A stretch of DNA of 64,000 nt, from the NCBI RefSeq assembly GCF_020171315.1, contig NZ_JAIUZP010000009.1, positions 1 through 64,000 of the forward strand, written 5' to 3'. Shown one piece after another: positions 61,055-64,000 of the stretch (positions within the stretch are counted from its first letter, which is position 1; each line of letters starts with the position of its first letter). Below the pieces are notes generated by a model. The model made no database searches, had not been told where the DNA came from, and worked only from the letters and a program-made list of their open reading frames with translations. Made by a program: the position numbers and the translations under genes. Source of the DNA: Pseudooceanicola nanhaiensis (GTDB taxonomy: Bacteria; Pseudomonadota; Alphaproteobacteria; Rhodobacterales; Rhodobacteraceae).

Positions 61055-63361
61055 TCAGCTCCGCCGGGTACGGGTGACCTTGCGCTTGGTCTTGGCGGTC
61101 TTCTTCTTCGCCTTGGCCAGCTTGCGCCGGGGCGAGGTGCCGGGGCGCTTGCGACCGGGCTTGAAGCCGCCCTTGCGGCCCTGCGATCCGCCGCCGCCGG
61201 GCATCTCCTTGTCCTCGAGCGTGATCAGCTCCAGCTCCAGCCCGCCGGTGACGGGGGCGGCCTGCACCAGCTTGACCATGACCCGTTGGCCGGGCGTGAT
61301 CACCACGCCGCTGTCGGCGCCCATGAGGGTCATCTCCTCGCGGTCGTGGTGGAAGTATTCGCGCCCAAGCGAACGGATCGGGATCAGACCGTCGGCGCCG
61401 GTCTCGTCCAGCCGGACGAAGGCGCCGAAGCGCGCCACGCCCGAGATCCGGCCCGGGAACTCGCTGCCCACCCGTTCCGAGAGATAGGCGGCGAGGTAGC
61501 GGTCGGTCGTGTCCCGCTCGGCCATCATCGAGCGGCGCTCGGTCTCGGAGATATGGGCGGCGGTGTCTTCCAGCCGCTCCACGTCCTCTTCCTTCAGCCC
61601 GTCATCGCCCCACTTGTGCGAGGAGATCAGCGCCCGGTGCACGATCAGGTCGGAATAACGCCGGATCGGCGAGGTGAAATGCGCGTAATTCGCCAGCGCC
61701 AGCCCGAAGTGGCCGAAGTTCACCGGCGAGTAATAGGCCTGCGTCATCGACCGCAGGGTCGACATGTTGATCAGCTCTGCCTGTTCGGTGCCGGCGGCGG
61801 CGTTCAGCAGGTCGTTCAGGTGCCGGGTGCGGAGCACCTGCCCCTTGGCGAGGGTGAAGCCCGCCGCCTGCGCGGTCTCGCGCAGGGCTTCCAGCTTCTC
61901 GGCCGGCGGCTCCTCGTGGACGCGGAACAGCAGGGGCGACTTCTTGGCGATCAGCGTCTCGGCGGCAGCGACGTTGGCGAGGATCATGAACTCCTCGATC
62001 AGCCGGTGCGCGTCGAGCCGGTCGCGGAAGTTGACCGAGGTGACCTCGCCCTCCTCGCTCAGCACGATGCGCCGTTCCGGCAGGTCGAGGTCGAGCGGCT
62101 GGCGCTCTTGCCGGGCGCTGCGCAGGGCGGCATAGGCGCCGTAGAGCGGCTTGATCACATCCTCGAGCAGCGGGCCGGTGCGGTCGTTGGTCTGGCCGTC
62201 CATGGCGGCCTGCACCTCGGCGTAATGCAGCGAGGCGACCGAGCGGATCAGCACCCGGTGGAAATCATGGCCGATCTTGTGGCCCTGCGCGGTGATCCGC
62301 ATCCGCACGGCGATGGAGGCGCGTGGCACGCCCTCGTGGAGCGAGCAGAGATCGCCCGACAGCCGGTCGGGCAGCATCGGCACGACGCGGTCGGGGAAAT
62401 AGGTGGAATTGCCGCGCTTTCGCGCCTCGCGGTCGAGGGCGGAGCCAGTCTGCACGTAATGCGCCACATCGGCGATGGCGACCCAGATCACCCAGCCGTC
62501 GCGGTTGTCCTCGGCACTGTCGGCCTCGACATAGCAGGCGTCGTCATGGTCGCGCGCATCGGAGGGGTCGATGGTGACGAAGGGCATCTCGCGCAGGTCC
62601 TCGCGGCCCGAGAGGCCCGCGGGTTTCATGCCATCGGCCTCTTCCACGACGCGGTCGGGGAAGGCATCGGGGATGCCGTGCTGGTGGATCGCGATGAGCG
62701 AGACGGCGCGCGGCGCCGTGGGATCGCCGAGACGCGCCACGACGCGGGCGCGCGGCAGCCCCATGCGGGAGCGCGGCCCGGCCTGTTCGGCCTCGATCAG
62801 CTCTCCGTCCTTCGCGCCGTGGATGGCGCCCGGCGGCACCAGCCATTCGAGGTCCGCGCCCTTGTCGATGGGCACGATGCGCCCGCCCTCGGCGGTCTTG
62901 CGGAAGATGCCGAGGATGCGGCGCGGGTTGGTGCCGATCTTGCGGATCAGGCGCGCGTCATACTGGTGATCGCCGACGCGCTCGTCCTCCTCCAGCAGGG
63001 TGAGGCGGGCGAGGATGCGGTCGCCGGGCCCGAGTGCCGGATCGGAATTGCGCAGGAGCACGTGGATCTCGGGCTCCGGCCCTTCGCCTTCCCACTCCAG
63101 CGGGCGGGCGGTGAGGTCGCCGTCATCGGTCGTCTCGCCCACGAGGAGGACGGAGACCGGCGGCAGCCGGTCGGGATCGCGGTAGGTCTTCTTGCGCTTC
63201 TCCAGCAGGCCTTCGTCCTCCAGCTCCTTCAGCAGGCGCTTGAGGTCGATCCGGGCGGCGCCCTTGATGCCGAAGGCCTTGGCGATGTCGCGCTTGGCCG
63301 TCTGGGTCGGGTTGTCCGAGATGAACTTGAGGATCTCGGCCTTGCTGGGGATATCTGTCAT
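61055..63361 (-). CDS. rnr: Ribonuclease R
   Basis: A 768-residue 3'-5' exoribonuclease that degrades structured RNA. An N-terminal winged-helix (residues 1-65, SKAEILKFISDNPTQTAKRDIAKAFGI) and cold-shock-like domains precede the RNB catalytic core with IDPSDARDHDDACYVE (metal-binding Asp residues) and HFTSPIRRYSDLIVHR. An S1 domain (RISGVARFGAFVRLDETGADGLI) comes next, and a Lys/Arg-rich tail ends it. The start at 63361 is the conserved MTDIPSKAE. In this window full of stable hairpins, RNase R would be the natural enzyme for their turnover. Confidence 0.96.
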   Translation of the reverse strand: MTDIPSKAEILKFISDNPTQTAKRDIAKAFGIKGAARIDLKRLLKELEDEGLLEKRKKTYRDPDRLPPVSVLLVGETTDDGDLTARPLEWEGEGPEPEIHVLLRNSDPALGPGDRILARLTLLEEDERVGDHQYDARLIRKIGTNPRRILGIFRKTAEGGRIVPIDKGADLEWLVPPGAIHGAKDGELIEAEQAGPRSRMGLPRARVVARLGDPTAPRAVSLIAIHQHGIPDAFPDRVVEEADGMKPAGLSGREDLREMPFVTIDPSDARDHDDACYVEADSAEDNRDGWVIWVAIADVAHYVQTGSALDREARKRGNSTYFPDRVVPMLPDRLSGDLCSLHEGVPRASIAVRMRITAQGHKIGHDFHRVLIRSVASLHYAEVQAAMDGQTNDRTGPLLEDVIKPLYGAYAALRSARQERQPLDLDLPERRIVLSEEGEVTSVNFRDRLDAHRLIEEFMILANVAAAETLIAKKSPLLFRVHEEPPAEKLEALRETAQAAGFTLAKGQVLRTRHLNDLLNAAAGTEQAELINMSTLRSMTQAYYSPVNFGHFGLALANYAHFTSPIRRYSDLIVHRALISSHKWGDDGLKEEDVERLEDTAAHISETERRSMMAERDTTDRYLAAYLSERVGSEFPGRISGVARFGAFVRLDETGADGLIPIRSLGREYFHHDREEMTLMGADSGVVITPGQRVMVKLVQAAPVTGGLELELITLEDKEMPGGGGSQGRKGGFKPGRKRPGTSPRRKLAKAKKKTAKTKRKVTRTRRS

Positions 63362-63699
63362 GCGCCAGCGGTAGCACGGGGCGGGGAGGCGCGGAAGAGG
63401 GCGCGCGCGGGCGCGGTCGAGGCGGGGCTGACAGGGGTGGGCGCTGGGGGGCTCCGGGGAGAGCCGCGTGGCCTTGGGCGCGCGTGACCGGATGGCCGCC
63501 TGCGGCGACACGATGCCCGGCCGCGCGGGACGCGCGCGGCCCGACAGTCACGCCCGTGCCGGGCGTGGGCCCCGCCCGTGCCGGGCAGGGCCGGGGGGCT
63601 GTCTGCCCCCCTTGGCCCGCGGAGCGGGCCAATCCCCCCGAGAGTGTTTGGGGAAAGATGAAGAGGGGCGGCCGGGATCAGGCGGCCCACCCCTTCGGG
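63362..63699. other. Intergenic region with GC-rich hairpins
   Basis: 338 bases between rnr and dapE (both minus). It contains repeat F and further palindromic G/C runs near 63520-63590 (CCCGTGCCGGGC-type units). The rnr promoter must lie in the left part, where no clear signal stands out. Open frames here are low-complexity. Confidence 0.5.
63593..63665. repeat. GC-rich hairpin repeat, copy F (plus orientation)
   Basis: GGGGGGC-TGTCT-GCCCCCC, TTGGCCCGC-GGA-GCGGGCCAA, TCCCCCCGAGAGTGTTTGG and GGAAAGATGAAGAGG. It is the most regular copy. Its last 20 bases are complementary to the tail of copy C. Confidence 0.8.
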
Positions 63700-64000
63700 T
63701 CAGGCGAAGTAGTCAGCGAGGATGCGGCTGTAGATCCGCTTGAGCTGGGTGATCTGCTCGGTCTCGATCCGCTCGTCGACCTGGTGCATCGTCTTGCCGA
63801 CGAGGCCGAATTCCACCACCGGGCAATGGTGCTGGACGAAGCGCGCGTCCGAGGTGCCGCCGGAGGTGGAAAGCTCGGGGGTGACGCCGGTCTCGGCGGT
63901 GACGGATTTCGCGATCAGCTCCGACAGCGGGCCCGGCGGGGTCAGGAAGGCCTCGCCGGAGATCTTGACCTCCATCTCGACCTTCACGCCGAAGGCGGTG
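63700..64000 (-). CDS. dapE: Succinyl-diaminopimelate desuccinylase, C-terminal part
   Basis: The last ~100 residues of an M20-family desuccinylase, running off the window (the 5' part is beyond 64000). [27 protein letters not shown] and the final [10 protein letters not shown] are DapE signatures, including the metal-binding His in the MHQVDE motif. DapE makes LL-diaminopimelate for lysine and peptidoglycan. The DapC-like gene at 51.4 kb would supply its substrate. Confidence 0.9.
   Translation of the reverse strand, partial: TAFGVKVEMEVKISGEAFLTPPGPLSELIAKSVTAETGVTPELSTSGGTSDARFVQHHCPVVEFGLVGKTMHQVDERIETEQITQLKRIYSRILADYFA

Overview
The window is a continuous stretch of GC-rich alphaproteobacterial chromosome, most probably from a marine-type member of the Rhodobacterales (Roseobacteraceae/Paracoccaceae). 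The evidence is gene content: a CenR-like response regulator, a TauR/Tpa pair, DUF6478, HspQ, the MbfA iron exporter, a two-gene PqiA and AccD followed by FolC. Supporting signs are GANTC sites, a TTAA-N7-TTAA site and intergenic hairpin repeats that look like those of this order. I see no phage, transposase, integrase, CRISPR array or plasmid gene. The region looks like core chromosome with short regulatory and repeat-rich gaps.

Layout. Positions 1-138 hold the 3' end of a 5S rRNA and the terminator of its rRNA operon. 0.2-7.5 kb: a PagL-like lipid A deacylase, a TetR regulator divergent from MbfA, formaldehyde detoxification (S-formylglutathione hydrolase), hydrolases, an MFS carrier and ZapE. 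7.5-7.85 kb: a convergent gap with a candidate small RNA gene and dense regulatory signals. 7.8-12 kb (minus): two CPBP membrane proteases, accD and folC. 12.3-14.4 kb: a lipoprotein and two order-specific proteins of unknown function. 14.5-19.6 kb: a methyltransferase, a LysR regulator, and a compact minus-strand set (CinA-like, GNAT, AhpD-like, OmpA-like). 19.6-24 kb: sfsA, map, a glycosyltransferase, nth and an adenosine-kinase-like gene. 24-29 kb: an L,D-transpeptidase overlapping ribA, cenR, a second candidate small RNA, and a chemoreceptor coupled to a 99-residue protein. 29-32.5 kb: xth, a Trx-TPR protein, a Lon-N protein, Trm112 and aroQ.

32.7-37 kb: an agmatinase-family ureohydrolase, a taurine:pyruvate aminotransferase-like enzyme and its divergent MocR/TauR regulator. 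37-41.2 kb (minus): a complete Pqi lipid-transport operon, pqiA1-pqiA2-pqiB-pqiC, with PqiA split in two. 41.4-48.6 kb: a LIV-type ABC importer operon (livJHMGF) ending in an aldehyde dehydrogenase, with a divergent AraC regulator. 48.7-56.1 kb: a UbiH-type hydroxylase, an amidase, a DapC-like aminotransferase and ftsK. 56.4-64 kb: lolA, two lytic transglycosylases, an AEC carrier, hspQ, rnr, and the 3' part of dapE at the edge.

Two themes recur. One is the cell envelope: PagL, Pqi, LolA, L,D-transpeptidase, two lytic transglycosylases, OmpA-like, CenR, DapC/DapE, ZapE and FtsK. The other is tight translational coupling: many ATGA, GTGA or TTGA 4-base overlaps, three of which identify GTG or TTG starts. 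The least explained material is intergenic: two candidate small RNAs (about 7.6 and 26.6 kb), a six-copy family of GC-rich double hairpins, and an AT-rich tandem-hairpin element with two near-identical copies 29 kb apart.
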